NCBI RefSeq assembly: GCF_009467795.1
Contig: NZ_WIAX01000011.1
Coordinates: forward strand, 1 to 39,881
DNA: 39,881 nucleotides
Direction of reading: 5' to 3'
Source of the DNA: Nesterenkonia halophila
GTDB taxonomy: Bacteria; Actinomycetota; Actinomycetes; Actinomycetales; Micrococcaceae
Shown: positions 1-8,093 of the stretch, one piece after another
How the letters are laid out: each line of letters begins with the position of its first letter
How positions within the stretch are numbered: position 1 is the stretch's first letter
The notes under the pieces: generated by a model
Seen by the model: only the letters and a program-made list of their open reading frames with translations
The model's database searches: none
What the model was told of the DNA's origin: nothing
Position numbers and translations under genes: made by a program

Positions 1-2026
1 GGATCTCGGCGGCCGGCACCAGCCGCTGGACGGCGTCGAGCAGGTCCGGGTGCACCGGCGCGCCGGCGGAGAGCACCAGGCGGATGCGGGCCAGCGCCGC
101 GCGCTGCGCGGAGTCGAGCGCGGAGGCGGTGTCGACGACGTTGCGCAGCGCGGCCGGCGAGCCGAAGAACATCGTCGCCTCGCCGGCGCGGGCGGCCTCG
201 GCGACGGCCTCCGCAGTGAGCGTCGACGGTCTGGTCACTGACATGTCAGGAGTGACCGAGGTGGCGCCGATGGCCGGGCCGAGCAGGGCGAAGGGGGCGA
301 AGCCGGCGATCAGGGAGGACCCCGGCTCGACGTCGAACTGCCGGCGCAGCAGCGCCACGAGGGCGCCGAGGCGCCCGTGGGTGTAGACCACGCCCTTGGC
401 CGGCCCGGTGGAGCCGGAGGTGAAGAGCACCGCCGCCTCGTCCTCGGCGGAGGGCGCGGTCAGGCCGTCCGGGCGCCGTCCGGCGTGCGCGGCGAGCAGC
501 GCGTCGACCGAGCTCTCCACGTCCAGGGCGCGGCGGGCCGTCGGCGACAGGCTGCGGATGCTGAGCCGCCGTCCGGGCCAGGCCAGCGTCCGGGCGAGGG
601 CCAGCCCGGGGGTCGCGCCGATGACCCAGTCGGGGCGGGCACTGCGCGCCGCCCGGGTCATCCCGCGCAGCCCCAGGCCCGCGTCGGCGACGACGGCGAC
701 CGCCCCGACGCGCAGGCAGGCGTAGAGCACCACGGTGAGGTCGTTTCCGGGCTCGACCAGCAGCGAGACCCGGTCGCCGCGGCGCATCCCGCGGGCGGCG
801 AGTCCGGAGGCCAGCGCAGAGACGCGGGCGTCGAGTTCGCCCCAGGTCAACGCCGAGCCGGGCTCGACGACGGCGAGGTCGCCGGCCCGCGGACCGGCGG
901 CGGCCGCGGCGAGCTGGGTATGCAGTCCGGCGACCTCGCCGACGGGGGCGGGGGAGCGGCCGGCCGGGCCCGCGGAGGCGGCGTGGAGGTCGGCGCCGTC
1001 GCCTTCGGCGTCGGTGCGGCCGGCTCGTCCGATCACTGCGTCGTCGAGCCAGCTCAGCAACGGCTCGGCGACGTCGCGCTCCTCGGCGAGCAGGTGGCCG
1101 GCGCCCTCGAAGCGGTGCAGATCCGCCTGGGGCAGCCGGTCGCGGAGGTCGGCGAGATGACGCTCCTGGAAGACCGGGTCCTGCGGGCCCCAGAGGAGAA
1201 GCGCCGGGCGGCTCCAGTCGCGCAGGGCCGCCGAGATCCGCTCCAGCGCCGGGCGGGATCGGTGCTCGGCCGCGGCGGGGATGTCGGCGACGAAGCCGCC
1301 GATGCCGCCGCGCAGCGCGGGGGAGTCGTAGGGCGCCCGATAGGCGGCGGAGACCTCCGGGGCCAGGCCGCCTGAGGCCAGGGCGAGCGTGGTGCGCAGG
1401 AACGCCGGCGTGGTCACAGTCGCCGTCGGCAGCACTCCGGGCGCCAGCGCCGCCCGCAGCGCGGCGGGGATCGGCTCGTCGACCGGGTGGTCGACAGCGG
1501 TGTTCAGCGTGGTGACCGCGTCGACGGCCTGCGGGTGACGCATCGCCCAGCCCAGCGAGATCACCCCGCCCCAGTCGTGGCCGAGGGTGACCCGCGGGCC
1601 GGCGGCGTCGACGTCGAGGGCGTCCATGAGCCCGTCGAGATCCTCGAGGCGCTGCGCCAGTGTCCGGTGCGTCCCGGCTCCGGCGCGCGGCGGTCCCGGG
1701 TGGGCGAGCCGCTCGGAGAAGCCCATGTCCAGCTGGTCCGGGGCGATGACCCGCCACGCGGTCCCGCCGGCCTCGGCCTGCGCCAGGCTTGCGGCGAGCA
1801 CGCCGCGCCAGAGGTAGGACCAGGTCGGGTTGCCGTGGACCGCCAGCAGCGTGCCGGCCGGGGTGATGCCCCGGGCGGCCAGGGTCGGGCCGGTGTCGAG
1901 CACGTGGAACGTCCGCCGTCCGTCGGCGGCCGACGCGGCGACCAGCCGCGACCAGGACGAGTCCAGACCGGGCATCGGCCGCGGCGGCGTCCGCGCGGCT
2001 CGCGCCGGGATCGCGCCTCTCACCAT
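1..2026 (-). CDS. oleBC: OleBC fusion: beta-lactone decarboxylase + beta-lactone synthetase, C-terminus cut by window
   Basis: Open frame on the minus strand running off the left edge without a stop; about 675 codons are visible. The N-terminal part is an alpha/beta hydrolase with HGNPTWSYLWRG and the nucleophile elbow GHDWGG (Asp about residue 151), the Asp-type elbow of haloalkane-dehalogenase-like OleB. A linker leads to an acyl-AMP ligase (ANL) domain from about residue 390 (LTWGELDARVSALASGLAARG) with the phosphate loop TSGSTGPAKGVVYTHG near 535, then FFGSPAALRNVV. Fused OleBC is known from Gram-positive long-chain olefin producers: OleC makes a beta-lactone from the OleA/OleD product and OleB decarboxylates it to a cis-alkene. 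The start used (ATG 2026) overlaps the oleA stop by 7 nt, so translation is probably coupled; ATG 1975 is an alternative. OleD is not in the window. Confidence 0.9.
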   Translation of the reverse strand, partial: MVRGAIPARAARTPPRPMPGLDSSWSRLVAASAADGRRTFHVLDTGPTLAARGITPAGTLLAVHGNPTWSYLWRGVLAASLAQAEAGGTAWRVIAPDQLDMGFSERLAHPGPPRAGAGTHRTLAQRLEDLDGLMDALDVDAAGPRVTLGHDWGGVISLGWAMRHPQAVDAVTTLNTAVDHPVDEPIPAALRAALAPGVLPTATVTTPAFLRTTLALASGGLAPEVSAAYRAPYDSPALRGGIGGFVADIPAAAEHRSRPALERISAALRDWSRPALLLWGPQDPVFQERHLADLRDRLPQADLHRFEGAGHLLAEERDVAEPLLSWLDDAVIGRAGRTDAEGDGADLHAASAGPAGRSPAPVGEVAGLHTQLAAAAAGPRAGDLAVVEPGSALTWGELDARVSALASGLAARGMRRGDRVSLLVEPGNDLTVVLYACLRVGAVAVVADAGLGLRGMTRAARSARPDWVIGATPGLALARTLAWPGRRLSIRSLSPTARRALDVESSVDALLAAHAGRRPDGLTAPSAEDEAAVLFTSGSTGPAKGVVYTHGRLGALVALLRRQFDVEPGSSLIAGFAPFALLGPAIGATSVTPDMSVTRPSTLTAEAVAEAARAGEATMFFGSPAALRNVVDTASALDSAQRAALARIRLVLSAGAPVHPDLLDAVQRLVPAAEI

Positions 2027-3045
2027 TCCAGCTCCACCATCGCGGTGTTCAGCCCGGAGCCGACGCCCATGCACAGCACCCGCGCCCCGCGGGACAGCCC
2101 GGGGGCCTCGCGGGACAGCGTGATCGGCAGCGACGCCGGCCCGACGTTGCCCAGCTCCGGGTAGGTCACCGGCACACGGCGCTTGTCGAGCTTGGCGGCC
2201 TTGATGATCGAGCTGGTGTGCAGCTGCGAGACCTGGTGGGTGATGTAGGAGTCCATCGTCTGCCAGCTGAAGTGCTGCCGCGCGTCCTCCCAGGCGTTCA
2301 TCACCAGTTCGAGGCCGCCGTCGAGCAGCCCGCGGGCATCGGTGTACATGCCGCGGTGGTCGCCGACGCACAGCTCGTGGTGCTGGGTCGCCGCCCGCGA
2401 GACCCCGCCGACGATCCGGTGGCCCTCGGGGTGCCGGTCGGAGGGGCCGACGACGGCGGCCGCGGCGCCGGAGCCCAGCGTCAGCGAGGCGAACTCGGTC
2501 ATGAAGTCGTCGCGGGAGACCGACTCGAGGGTGTTGATCCGTGCGATGGTCGCGTCCTGGACCTTCTCGGCGTCCTCGCCGTCGACGATCAGCACGTACT
2601 GCGCCTGGCCGGCGTCGATCATCGAGCTCGCCAGCGTTATCGCATTGACGAAGCCGAGGCAGGCGTTGGTGATGTCGAAGTTCATCGCCGAGGAGGGCAG
2701 GCCCAGCTCATGGTGGATGCCCACGGCCACCGACGGCTCGAGATGCTCGCGGGTGACCGAGGTGTTGATCATCAGCGTGACGTCCTCGGCGGCGATGCCG
2801 CTGGCGTCCAGCGCCCGGCGGGCCGCCTCGACGGTGCCGGCGCGCACGTCGCCGGGCTTCTCCCAGTTGCGCCGGGCCTTCACGCCGGCCACCCGCTGCA
2901 GCAGGCCGGACGGGAGCTTCAGCCGCTTCAACGCCTCGGCGAGCCGCCGCTCCAGGTCTCTGGACGTCAGCGTCACCGGCGCCTCGACCTCGGTCACGGA
3001 CAGCAGGGAGGCGTTCTGATGATGGAAGGTCGCATTTCCGGGCAC
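2020..3045 (-). CDS. oleA: OleA, thiolase-fold acyl-CoA condensing enzyme for olefin synthesis
   Basis: 341 residues of the KAS III/OleA family. OleA condenses two fatty acyl-CoAs head to head into a 2-alkyl-3-ketoacyl-CoA, the first step of long-chain alkene synthesis. The nucleophile is Cys129 in NACLGFVNA, with His270 (YITHQVS) and Asn300 (GNVGPASLP) completing the thiolase triad. Glu103 in HLEPSVA lies where OleA enzymes carry the extra catalytic Glu that separates them from FabH (constant offset of 14 to the Xanthomonas enzyme as I recall it). The N-terminus MPGNATFHHQN is typical of actinobacterial OleA. The start is GTG. It heads the oleA-oleBC unit and has a GATAAT box 6 nt before the GTG, so the mRNA may be leaderless. 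Confidence 0.93.
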   Translation of the reverse strand: MPGNATFHHQNASLLSVTEVEAPVTLTSRDLERRLAEALKRLKLPSGLLQRVAGVKARRNWEKPGDVRAGTVEAARRALDASGIAAEDVTLMINTSVTREHLEPSVAVGIHHELGLPSSAMNFDITNACLGFVNAITLASSMIDAGQAQYVLIVDGEDAEKVQDATIARINTLESVSRDDFMTEFASLTLGSGAAAAVVGPSDRHPEGHRIVGGVSRAATQHHELCVGDHRGMYTDARGLLDGGLELVMNAWEDARQHFSWQTMDSYITHQVSQLHTSSIIKAAKLDKRRVPVTYPELGNVGPASLPITLSREAPGLSRGARVLCMGVGSGLNTAMVELEW

Positions 3046-3051
3046 CGCTCC

Positions 3052-3057
3052 ATTATC
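3052..3057 (-). promoter_or_regulatory. -10 box of oleA, leaderless configuration
   Basis: On the minus strand GATAAT ends 6 nt before the GTG start at 3045 (GATAAT-GGAGCG-GTG). A normal -10 to start-site distance puts transcription initiation on or next to the G of the start codon. GGAG inside the gap is too close to the GTG to act as a usual ribosome binding site. No clear -35 is visible. Confidence 0.55.
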
Positions 3058-3231
3058 CAGCAGGAGGTCCGCAGGGGCGAATCTCCATGACGTCCTCAGT
3101 GCGCGTTCAGGGCGCGCTCAGTCCGCGCGGGCGGGCCGGGCGCGGCGTCCTGTGGGCGTCGGCCGGCGGCCGCCGTGCGGGTCTCCTCCCCAGGGCGGCG
3201 GCCACGGCTGAAGCCGCGGCGGCGTCGGGGA

Positions 3232-3237
3232 TACGAT
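3232..3237 (+). promoter_or_regulatory. -10 box of the DUF5998 operon, leaderless configuration
   Basis: TACGAT is followed by 7 nt (GGAGGTC) and ATG at 3245, predicting transcription start at the A of ATG. A TGAAGC hexamer about 17 nt upstream is a possible weak -35. An in-frame ATG at 3236 overlaps the -10 box and so cannot be the start if this promoter is used. Confidence 0.6.
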
Positions 3238-3244
3238 GGAGGTC

Positions 3245-3865
3245 ATGACTTCCAGCGCTGACGACGGCTCGACTCCTTCGACGTACACCCTGCGCCGCGC
3301 CATCGAGCGCGGCGGGTTCTACCCGGACCTGGTCCATCACACGGTGACCGAGGCGCTCGACGGCCGCGAGCCGACGCATCAGATCGTCCATGTCGACACG
3401 CACTTCGACATGGAGGAGGTCCACCGGCACATCACCGTGGTGGTGCTGGCCGAGGAGGTCATCGTCGTCGCCCATCTGGACGACCACGATCTGGAGGCCG
3501 ACGACGACGGCGGCGCGGGGGAGACCGGCACCGTCGCCCGGATCTCCACCGAGGTCGTGCCGGTCAGCCGGGTGCAGTCGCTGATCCTCTCCGAAGTCCA
3601 CCGCAGCCCTGAGCAGTTCCACCCCGAGCGCGGGCTGGCCGAGGTCACGCTCAACCTCAACTGGACCGGAGGCGCCCGCTTCGAGACCGCCCCGGTGCAC
3701 TGCGGCGATCCGGACTGCATGGCCGACCACGGCGACAGCGGCACATTCGTGCCCGAGGACATCATGCTGCGGATCGCCGCCACTGCGGAGGGCGACACCG
3801 CCGTGGAGGAGGCCCGCGCCTTCGTGCGCGCACTGCGTCGTGCCTGCATCAGCCATGCCCGCTGA
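3245..3865 (+). CDS. DUF5998 family protein
   Basis: 206 residues starting MTSSADDGSTPS. It matches the actinobacterial DUF5998 family as I recall it (TYTLRRAIERGGFYPDLV; HVDTHFDMEEVHRHITVVVLAEE; LNLNWTGG). The biochemical function is unknown. There are no membrane segments or signal peptide. It is acidic, with a variable Asp/Gly-rich loop near residues 80-92, and has a C-terminal CGDPDCMADHGD segment whose two cysteines could bind metal or form a disulfide (speculative). It overlaps the downstream phosphodiesterase gene by 11 nt, so the two are almost certainly co-translated and probably act together. ATG 3245 was chosen over the in-frame ATG 3236 because the latter lies inside the -10 box. 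Confidence 0.85.
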   Translation: MTSSADDGSTPSTYTLRRAIERGGFYPDLVHHTVTEALDGREPTHQIVHVDTHFDMEEVHRHITVVVLAEEVIVVAHLDDHDLEADDDGGAGETGTVARISTEVVPVSRVQSLILSEVHRSPEQFHPERGLAEVTLNLNWTGGARFETAPVHCGDPDCMADHGDSGTFVPEDIMLRIAATAEGDTAVEEARAFVRALRRACISHAR

Positions 3866-5114
3866 GCCCTCGGGGGACGCGGCCGGCGATCCCGCCCAGC
3901 CCGCCGCGCCCGACTACGACGGGGCGCATCTGCGCCATGTGATGACGTCCGCGGCCGCCTCGCTGGGGCTGGCGGGCTTCGACGACCGGCTCGGACTGCC
4001 GCAGGCCGCCGTCTCAGTGGTGCTGCTGGTCGACGGGCTCGGCGACGAGCAGCTGGCCCGGCACACCGGACACGCCCGGTTCCTGGCCTCCCGCTGGCGT
4101 CGGGGCTCCGCGGCGCGGACGCTGGACTCCACCGCACCGGCGACGACGGCGGCCGGCATCGCCTCGCTGGCCACCGGGCGGACGCCCGGCGAGCACGGCC
4201 TCGTCGGCTACGACGTCTACTCCCCGGAGCTGGACCGGGTGGTGAACATGCTCGGCGGCTGGGATCCGGAGGTCGATCCGCGCACCTGGCAGCCCCACCC
4301 CTCGGTGCTGCGCCGGGCGGAGGAGGCCGGCGCGAGCGTGCTGACCGTCTCCCGGCCGCGCTTCGCCGACTCGCGGCTGACCGAGGCCGTGCTCGACGGC
4401 GGGCGGTTCCGCGGGGCGAACCGTCTCGAGGCCCGCTTCACCGCCGCGCTGGAGGAGATCCGCGAGCACCTGCATCCGACCGGCGGCGTGCGTCGCGGGC
4501 CGCCGAAGCCGATGCTGATGTACCTTTACGTCGACGAGCTGGACAAGGCCGGCCACCAGCACGGCGTCGACTCCGCAGAGTGGATCACCGCGCTGGAGAG
4601 CCTCGACGCCGAGGCCGAGCGCCTCGTCGCGGCTCTGGACCGCGAGGTCGGCGACCAGGTCTCGGTGCTGCTCACCGCCGACCACGGGATGATCGACGTC
4701 CCCGCCGAGGATCGCCTCGATCTCGCCGAGCATCCCGAGCTGCTCGACGGGGTGGTCTCCACGGCGGGCGAGCCGCGGCTGCTGCAGCTGCGCGTGGCGA
4801 CCGGCGACGACTCCGAGGCCGTCCGCGCCGAGCGCCGGACCGAGGTGGCCGACCGCTGGAGGCGCGAGCTCGGAGACCGCGCCTGGGTGCTCGAGCGGGA
4901 GGAGGCGATCGACGCCGGCTGGTTCGGCGACGTCTCGTCCACAGTGCGCGAGCGGCTCGGCGATGTCGTCGTCGCCCTGCGGGACTCGACGGCGCTCTTC
5001 GACACCGGACGGATCGGCACCGGCCCGCTGGACATGGTCGGCCAGCACGGATCGCTCACCCGCGAGGAGCGGGCGGTGCCGCTGGTGCTGCTCTCCGCCG
5101 GCTCCCTCGGCTGA
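3855..5114 (+). CDS. Alkaline-phosphatase superfamily phosphodiesterase / nucleotide pyrophosphatase-like
   Basis: 419 residues from ATG 3855; a GTG at 3840 would add five residues. It has the two-metal phosphodiesterase layout of the NPP/alkaline phosphatase superfamily: metal Asp60 in VLLVDGLGDE, the nucleophile Thr region STAPATTAAGIASLATGRTPGEHGLVGYD (Thr97 or Thr98), YLYVDELDKAGHQHG with second-site Asp and His, TADHGM (Asp-His), and a late GQHGS His. The family hydrolyses phosphodiester or pyrophosphate bonds of nucleotides or other small molecules; the substrate is not deducible. No signal peptide is seen, so a cytoplasmic location is likely. It is translationally coupled to DUF5998 (11-nt overlap), an arrangement I recall as conserved in Micrococcales. 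Confidence 0.88.
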   Translation: MPAEPSGDAAGDPAQPAAPDYDGAHLRHVMTSAAASLGLAGFDDRLGLPQAAVSVVLLVDGLGDEQLARHTGHARFLASRWRRGSAARTLDSTAPATTAAGIASLATGRTPGEHGLVGYDVYSPELDRVVNMLGGWDPEVDPRTWQPHPSVLRRAEEAGASVLTVSRPRFADSRLTEAVLDGGRFRGANRLEARFTAALEEIREHLHPTGGVRRGPPKPMLMYLYVDELDKAGHQHGVDSAEWITALESLDAEAERLVAALDREVGDQVSVLLTADHGMIDVPAEDRLDLAEHPELLDGVVSTAGEPRLLQLRVATGDDSEAVRAERRTEVADRWRRELGDRAWVLEREEAIDAGWFGDVSSTVRERLGDVVVALRDSTALFDTGRIGTGPLDMVGQHGSLTREERAVPLVLLSAGSLG

Positions 5115-5122
5115 GCCGCGGA

Positions 5123-5137
5123 CCCTCCGCAGGAGGG
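5123..5137. terminator. Small hairpin between convergent phosphodiesterase and sepH genes
   Basis: CCCTCC-GCA-GGAGGG forms a 6-bp stem with a 3-nt loop, 9 nt after the phosphodiesterase stop. There is no U-tract. It is a weak candidate terminator in the 103-bp gap between two convergent genes. Confidence 0.35.
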
Positions 5138-5217
5138 ACTGCGCCGGGCCCGTCAGGCCCCGGACGGATCTGCCGGCGGCACGGCCTCAGGTCCGCGCGG
5201 GCTGATTCATCGCGGTG

Positions 5218-6708
5218 TCAGTCGTCGCGGCTGCCGAAGAGGATGTCGTCCCAGCGCGGCATGCTCGGCCGTCGCGAGCCGCGCCGTGCGCGCGAGGCCC
5301 CGCGCTCGTCCTCGGCGTCGTCCTCGCCGACGGGGCCGTCGTCGCCGGAGCGTCCGGCGTCCTCGGCGGCCTCCGGGTCCGCTGCGTCGTCGCCGCCCTC
5401 CTCATAGCTGAAGCCCCAGGCGTCGGTGGCGTCGGCGGCCTCGGTGCTGCCGGACGGGCCGCGCTCGTCCGGCCGGGCGACGGGCTCGGCAGTGTGCTCG
5501 CGGTCCGCGTCCGAGGAGGCGTCGCCGCCCGGACGGGCGGAGCCCCGGTCCTCGTCGGCGGTGTCGTCGACGGGACGCAGCGGGGTCACCGGCGACGGGC
5601 CCGGGTCGCCGGAGCGGTCCGGTGCGTCGTCGCCGTCGTCCGCGGCGTCGCCGGAGTCCGCGGAGTCTGTGGAGTCGTCGCCGTGCCGGCCCGAGGCGGG
5701 ATGCTCCTCCCGGGTGAGCATCATCGCCAGCTCGTCGTCGGCCTGCTCGTCGGCTCCGAGGCGCTGGCCGCGTCGACGGCGCAGCATCTCCAGCAGCGCC
5801 TCCTGCTCGTCGCCCTCGCCTGCGGGGCCCGAGGGACCGGACGGTACGACGGCGCCGCCGGGACCGGCCGGAGGAGCGGAGGACTCGGCCGAGTCGGAGG
5901 GCTCCGAGGGCTCCTCGTGCGGCGGCTCGACCGGCGAGGTGTCCTGCTCCTCGGCGGGCACCGGGCGCAGCGGTCCGCGCCGCACGGCGCCGGAGGATCG
6001 GCCGGGGTGTTCGTCGGACTCGACGTCGTAGGGCGCGTCCACCGGGGCGAGCCGCCGACCGCCCCGGGCCGGGCGAGTCGCCGACGGCAGGCTGCTCAGC
6101 TCCTCGGCGGTCGGGCCGTCGGCCAGCAGGTGCTTCGACTCGGGGGTGAAGATCCATTCCGCCGGCGGCGTCGGGGCGTCGCCGGTGGCGCCGTGCGCGT
6201 CGAACCAGCACAGCACCTTCCAGCGGCCGTCCTCGCGTCGCCAGGCGTCCCAGCTGAGGCTGCGCAGGTCGACGCCGGCGGCCCGCAGACGCACTGAGAC
6301 CATCGCCTCGAGCGTGGCGGCGGCGTCGCCGAAGGCCACCCGGTGCTGCTCGGCGGTCGAGGCCGGCGCGATCTCGGCGCCGCGGGCCCGCTGGGCGATG
6401 TAGCCCCGCTCGGCCTGCACGGGGCCGGCGTACCGCTCCACGTGGGCGGCGTCGACCCCGGAGTCGGCGGCGACCTGCTCGATCGTCGCGCCGGCGCGCA
6501 CCCAGGCCTGGATGTCGCGCGGACTCAGCGGGCCCGTGCTCTGCGCCCCGCCCTCCTGCGTGGGTGCCGGGCGGTGGGCGGAGCGGTTGACCGCGGCCCG
6601 CAGGGCCTCGTCGACGGGCAGGGCATACTTCGTGCCCGACTCGTCGGCGAGGATGAGGTCGTCCTGCTCCTCAGCCTCCCTGACGCCCATGATCCGCAGG
6701 TGCTGCAT
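5218..6708 (-). CDS. sepH: Septation protein SepH (DUF3071)
   Basis: 496 residues. SepH is an actinobacterial cell-division regulator that binds FtsZ and stimulates its assembly. The conserved N-terminal DUF3071 domain covers about residues 1-205 (MQHLRIMGVREAEEQDDLIL; SWDAWRREDGRWKVLCWFDA; AEWIFTPESKHLLADG). It contains a predicted helix-turn-helix at about 63-110 (LSPRDIQAWVRAGATIEQVA, then YAGPVQAERGYIAQRA). The C-terminal 290 residues are low-complexity and rich in Asp, Glu, Ser, Gly and Pro, clearly disordered as in the family. The start ATG has GGGAGG about 8 nt upstream, so unlike many neighbours it has a normal leader of about 54 nt. It is transcribed alone, opposite DUF4193. Confidence 0.92.
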   Translation of the reverse strand: MQHLRIMGVREAEEQDDLILADESGTKYALPVDEALRAAVNRSAHRPAPTQEGGAQSTGPLSPRDIQAWVRAGATIEQVAADSGVDAAHVERYAGPVQAERGYIAQRARGAEIAPASTAEQHRVAFGDAAATLEAMVSVRLRAAGVDLRSLSWDAWRREDGRWKVLCWFDAHGATGDAPTPPAEWIFTPESKHLLADGPTAEELSSLPSATRPARGGRRLAPVDAPYDVESDEHPGRSSGAVRRGPLRPVPAEEQDTSPVEPPHEEPSEPSDSAESSAPPAGPGGAVVPSGPSGPAGEGDEQEALLEMLRRRRGQRLGADEQADDELAMMLTREEHPASGRHGDDSTDSADSGDAADDGDDAPDRSGDPGPSPVTPLRPVDDTADEDRGSARPGGDASSDADREHTAEPVARPDERGPSGSTEAADATDAWGFSYEEGGDDAADPEAAEDAGRSGDDGPVGEDDAEDERGASRARRGSRRPSMPRWDDILFGSRDD

Positions 6709-6758
6709 CGATGCTTCCTCCCGCCGGTGGCCGGCCGATCTCGTGACGAGCTCGCATT

Positions 6759-6774
6759 GTCACTGGTCACTGTA
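6759..6774 (-). promoter_or_regulatory. sepH promoter -10 with tandem GTCACTG repeat
   Basis: The minus strand carries TACAGT (6769-6774) about 60 nt before the sepH start, a candidate -10. The plus strand has two abutting copies of the heptamer GTCACTG (6759-6765 and 6766-6772) covering the -10 and the predicted start site, a possible regulator site. No convincing -35 is visible. Confidence 0.4.
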
Positions 6775-6817
6775 GCGCGGAGCTGCGTGCGAGGGCGTCG
6801 AGGAGGTGGAGCCGAGC

Positions 6818-6845
6818 TTGAACCTTGCGCCATGAAGCGTACGAT
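6818..6845 (+). promoter_or_regulatory. Sigma-A-type promoter for the DUF4193 gene
   Basis: TTGAAC (6818-6823), a 16-nt spacer and TACGAT (6840-6845) make the best housekeeping promoter in the window. The predicted start is near 6852, giving a 5' leader of about 220 nt before the DUF4193 start. The 365-bp sepH-DUF4193 gap holds this promoter, the sepH promoter and an imperfect dyad TTGTGG-N17-CACAAT (6935-6963). I see no gene in it. Confidence 0.6.
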
Positions 6846-7073
6846 GAACGGCCCGGCGAGTCGGCGGCGACGCCCCTCGTCGAGGCGCCCGAGGACCGGC
6901 TTGTCAGCTCTCGGCTCAACATGGCCGACATGATTTGTGGCCTCGGCGTCGATGAGACACAATCTGTGCGACCCAACGCGCTCGAGGGTGCCGGAACGCC
7001 ATCAACGTCAGCATGGCAGATCCGCGCGATCGGGCGCCACGAGTGCCGAGAATCGGAGTGTGGAGCAAGCTTC

Positions 7074-7373
7074 ATGGCAACTGACTACGATGCGCCGCGC
7101 AAGAATGAGGAAGAGGCCAACGAGGACTCCATCGAGGAGCTGAAGACTCGGCAGCCGAGCCATCAGTCGTCCTCCGTCGACGAGGACGAGGCCGAGGCCG
7201 CCGAAGGTTTCGAGCTGCCCGGCGCCGACCTCTCCGACGAAGAGCTCCAGGTCCGTGTGCTGCCCGCGCAGCAGGACGAGTTCACCTGCGCCTCCTGCTT
7301 CCTGGTGCGTCATCGCTCCCAGGTCGCCCGTGAGGACAAGGGCCTGTACTTCTGCAAGGACTGCGAGTCCTGA
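7074..7373 (+). CDS. DUF4193 family small zinc-ribbon-like protein
   Basis: 99 residues starting MATDYDAPRKNEEEANEDSI. It belongs to the actinobacterial DUF4193 family of unknown function. The N-terminal half is highly acidic and likely disordered (DEDEAEAAEGFELPGADLSD). The C-terminus has two CxxC pairs (CASCFLVRHRSQVA, then FCKDC) spaced as in a small zinc ribbon. Start ATG 7074 has GGAG 8-9 nt upstream and gives the family-typical length; an open frame extends further 5' but lacks family resemblance there. It is a single-gene unit with a strong promoter and a bidirectional terminator after it. Confidence 0.9.
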   Translation: MATDYDAPRKNEEEANEDSIEELKTRQPSHQSSSVDEDEAEAAEGFELPGADLSDEELQVRVLPAQQDEFTCASCFLVRHRSQVAREDKGLYFCKDCES

Positions 7374-7404
7374 CCTGATCTGCAGGCGCCCTGCGGCGCG
7401 TGAC

Positions 7405-7447
7405 GACGACGGCCCCGGTCGGAGAAGCTCCGGCCGGGGCCGTCGTC
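7405..7447. terminator. Strong bidirectional hairpin between DUF4193 and DUF3093
   Basis: The arms 7405-7418 (GACGACGGCCCCGG) and 7434-7447 pair perfectly and continue through a T-G wobble into CGGAG/CTCCG around an AAG loop, giving a 20-bp stem. There is no U-tract. Its 3' arm overlaps the DUF3093 stop codon (7446-7448), so it can serve both convergent genes. Confidence 0.75.
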
Positions 7448-7952
7448 AATCCTGCACGCTGGTGCGGGACTCGCGGACCGGCTGGTCCGAGCCGAGGGCG
7501 CGCAGCACTGCCTCGGGCCGGCGGGTGGAGAAGATCCAGTACGGCGTCGCGTCGCGCTCGTCGACGATCTCCACAGTGACCACCGCGTCGATCCAGCCGC
7601 GGATGCACTGGTAGGCGGTGGCGTCAAAGCCCGGACCGAGCTGCTCGCGGGCGGCGGGTCCTCGATGCGCGACGACGCGCCCGATATGGTCGCGGTCGAT
7701 GCGCGCCCTCCCCACCTGCAGCCCGTCGGCGGTCACCCGGACCTGCGGCGTCGTCGCCAGCAGCCCCGCCGAGACCAGCGCCAGGCCGATCAGCAGGGCC
7801 AGGATCCCGACGCCCACGTCGACGGGGAAGAACACCAGCGACACCGAGGCGCCGACGAGCCAGGCGGAGAGCCAGATCCACCAGGCGGGCCAGAGCTTCT
7901 CGGCGTGCGGCGCCGGCTGCGGCGCCGGCTGTCCCGTCGGCTGCGTCGTCAT
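7446..7952 (-). CDS. DUF3093 family membrane protein
   Basis: 168 residues starting MTTQPTGQPAPQPAPHAEKL. It matches the actinobacterial DUF3093 family: a short Pro/Gln-rich cytoplasmic N-terminus, two adjacent transmembrane helices at about 21-41 (LWPAWWIWLSAWLVGASVSL) and 45-66 (VGVGILALLIGLALVSAGLL), then a soluble PH-like tail (RVTADGLQVGRARIDRDHIG; YWIFSTRRPEAVLRAL). The function is unknown. It is conserved next to dut in many actinobacteria and lies divergent from dut here. The start ATG has GGGGG directly upstream as a weak ribosome site. Confidence 0.85.
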   Translation of the reverse strand: MTTQPTGQPAPQPAPHAEKLWPAWWIWLSAWLVGASVSLVFFPVDVGVGILALLIGLALVSAGLLATTPQVRVTADGLQVGRARIDRDHIGRVVAHRGPAAREQLGPGFDATAYQCIRGWIDAVVTVEIVDERDATPYWIFSTRRPEAVLRALGSDQPVRESRTSVQD

Positions 7953-7976
7953 GACCCCCAGCTTCTCACGGATGGG

Positions 7977-7982
7977 TAGACT
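7977..7982 (+). promoter_or_regulatory. Candidate -10 of dut
   Basis: TAGACT lies in the DUF3093-dut divergent region, about 110 nt before the dut ATG. It would give a leader of about 105 nt. No good -35 is seen. Confidence 0.35.
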
Positions 7983-8093
7983 CGAGCAGGTCGGCGCCGT
8001 CCAGGGATGATTCCCGCAGGATCTCCCGCGCAGCCCGGCGCGCAGCCCGACCGTCCCCGCCACCGACCGCCTCGGAAGGACCCCAGAGCGAGC

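Noticed and set aside
246..1757. A 503-codon minus-strand frame inside oleBC
   Set aside because: It is a different frame, Arg/Pro/Gly-rich and featureless; the true frame carries the hydrolase and ligase motifs.
6935..6963. TTGTGG-N17-CACAAT as a second promoter of the DUF4193 gene
   Set aside because: The -10 would be CACAAT, lacking the leading TA. It reads nearly the same on both strands, so it may be a dyad; the upstream TTGAAC-N16-TACGAT is far better.
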